Shown: positions 6,985 to 8,152 of the stretch, piece by piece
Position numbering within the stretch: the first letter of the stretch is position 1
Layout of the letters: the number at the start of each line of letters is the position of its first letter
Assembly (NCBI GenBank): GCA_023431725.1
Contig: JAEYVN010000556.1
Span: 1-8,152 of the forward strand
DNA from: Pseudomonadota bacterium
GTDB lineage: Bacteria; Pseudomonadota; Alphaproteobacteria; Rhizobiales; Xanthobacteraceae
Direction of reading: 5' to 3'
DNA: 8,152 nt
Translations under genes and position numbers: made by a program
Notes under the pieces: model-generated
The model's input: only the letters and a program-made list of their open reading frames with translations
What the model was told of the DNA's origin: nothing
The model's database searches: none

Positions 6985-8152
6985 ATGAAGGCTTTGGCCG
7001 AGCAGATCGAGGAACTCGACGGCGTCGAAATCTATGGCCGGGTCGTCGGCGTTCGCGGCCTGATGGTGGAGGTCGCAGGTCCCATCCACGCCATGTCGGT
7101 CGGTTCGAAGGTGTCGATCGAGACCGGGCAGGGGCGGACGATCGCCGGCGAAGTGGTCGGCTTCGCCGGGAACAACGCGCTGCTGATGCCGTTCGGTGCG
7201 CTCGAAGGCGTGCGGCGGGGATGCCGGGCCATCGTCAGCGCCTCGGCCGCCGCGGTTCGGCCAAGCGACGGCTGGCTCGGCCGCGTGGTCAATGCCATGG
7301 GCGAGCCGATCGATGGCAAGGGGCCGTTGCCGCCAGGACCATCGCCTTACTCATTTCGCAACGCGCCGCCGCCGGCCCACACCCGCAAGCGGGTTGGGGA
7401 ACCGCTCGACCTTGGCGTTCGCGCACTCAATACCTTTCTGACCTGCTGCCGCGGTCAGCGGATGGGAATCTTCGCCGGCTCCGGTGTCGGCAAGTCGGTG
7501 CTGCTGTCGATGCTGGCCAAGAACGTCGAGGCCGACGTATCGGTCATTGGCCTGATCGGCGAGCGCGGCCGGGAGGTGCAGGAGTTCTTGCAGGAAGATC
7601 TCGGCGAGGAGGGGCTGAAGCGCGCCGTGGTGGTGGTCGCGACTTCGGACGAGCCCGCCTTGATGCGCCGGCAGGCGGCCTATCTCACGCTGGCGATTGC
7701 CGAATATTTCCGGGATCAGGGACGCGATGTGCTGGCGCTGATGGACTCGGTCACGCGCTTTGCAATGGCCCAGCGCGAGATCGGCTTGTCGGCCGGTGAA
7801 CCACCGACAGCCAAGGGCTATACGCCGACGGTGTTCTCGGAACTGCCGCGACTGCTCGAGCGAGCGGGCCCGGGGCCGGAAGCCGGCACGATCACCGGCC
7901 TGTTCACGGTGCTTGTCGATGGCGACGATCATAATGAACCGATCGCCGATGCCGTGCGCGGCATTCTCGATGGTCACATCGTCATGCAACGCGCCATCGC
8001 CGAACGGGGCCGCTACCCTGCGGTCAACATCCTGAAGTCGGTGTCGCGCACGATGCCGCGGGCGGCCGACCCGGAATTTTTGCCGGTCATCACCCGGGCC
8101 AAGCAGATCATGGCCACCTACGCGGATATGGAGGAACTGATCCGGCTGGGCG
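6985..8152 (+). CDS. fliI: Flagellar protein-export ATPase FliI (3' end beyond window)
   Basis: The visible 389 codons encode FliI, the ATPase of the flagellar type III export apparatus at the cytoplasmic base of the basal body. An N-terminal beta domain (about 1-90) precedes the F1-like ATPase core. The core has Walker A GSGVGKS (165-171), GERGREV (starting near 192), a Walker B strand ending LALMD with Asp254, and the family hallmark [12 protein letters not shown] at about 312-323. The frame is open to the right edge; family members are about 440 residues, so roughly 50 are missing. The ATG follows TAGGA (6976-6980) with 4 bases between. It is divergent from ctrA, an arrangement I recall from Bradyrhizobium relatives, usually with fliJ next. 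An injectisome paralogue (SctN) is less likely because of the ctrA context and absence of other injectisome genes. Confidence 0.94.
   Translation, partial: MKALAEQIEELDGVEIYGRVVGVRGLMVEVAGPIHAMSVGSKVSIETGQGRTIAGEVVGFAGNNALLMPFGALEGVRRGCRAIVSASAAAVRPSDGWLGRVVNAMGEPIDGKGPLPPGPSPYSFRNAPPPAHTRKRVGEPLDLGVRALNTFLTCCRGQRMGIFAGSGVGKSVLLSMLAKNVEADVSVIGLIGERGREVQEFLQEDLGEEGLKRAVVVVATSDEPALMRRQAAYLTLAIAEYFRDQGRDVLALMDSVTRFAMAQREIGLSAGEPPTAKGYTPTVFSELPRLLERAGPGPEAGTITGLFTVLVDGDDHNEPIADAVRGILDGHIVMQRAIAERGRYPAVNILKSVSRTMPRAADPEFLPVITRAKQIMATYADMEELIRLG

Overview
The window reads as ordinary chromosome of a GC-rich alphaproteobacterium, most likely Hyphomicrobiales and close to the Bradyrhizobium/Rhodopseudomonas/Afipia group. 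The evidence is a full-length CtrA cell-cycle regulator (233 residues, phospho-acceptor Asp51), divergent from a flagellar ATPase gene fliI, together with CtrA-type TTAACC(AT) half-sites and CcrM-type GANTC sites between the genes. The genus placement is inference. No mobile element, CRISPR array, tRNA or rRNA is visible.

Layout, left to right. (1) trhO (127-885, +) encodes a rhodanese-fold tRNA U34 hydroxylase. (2) A 167-base gap holds a TTAACC half-site and a perfect 11-bp inverted repeat. It is followed by a tight two-gene operon: an HlyD-type membrane fusion protein (1053-2348, +) and, one base later, a membrane-bound family-2 processive glycosyltransferase with a C-terminal PilZ domain (2350-4479, +). 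(3) Convergent to that operon, separated by 33 bases and an overlapping hairpin, is a membrane-anchored DUF2778 / L,D-transpeptidase-like protein (4513-5535, -). (4) A 379-base gap carries paired CtrA half-sites upstream of the transpeptidase gene and a textbook intrinsic terminator for ctrA. (5) ctrA lies at 5915-6616 (-). (6) A 368-base divergent control region has an exact CtrA half-site and four GANTC sites within 82 bases. (7) fliI (6985 onward, +) runs off the right edge.

How it may work together. The fusion protein and glycosyltransferase look like a complete minimal inner-membrane polysaccharide synthase/export pair. The PilZ motifs (RVEER and NFSLSG) are intact, so c-di-GMP control of polymer synthesis is expected. 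The gene order (fusion protein first, synthase second) resembles the Sinorhizobium meliloti BgsBA mixed-linkage beta-glucan system, but the polymer cannot be read from the sequence. All six TTAACC hexamers I found are in noncoding DNA: before the synthase operon, before the transpeptidase, in the ctrA-fliI region and in the ctrA downstream gap. This suggests that CtrA may control itself, the flagellar gene and the neighbouring envelope genes. That local CtrA/c-di-GMP envelope module is the most interesting hypothesis here. The individual protein families are known; no wholly unknown system is evident.
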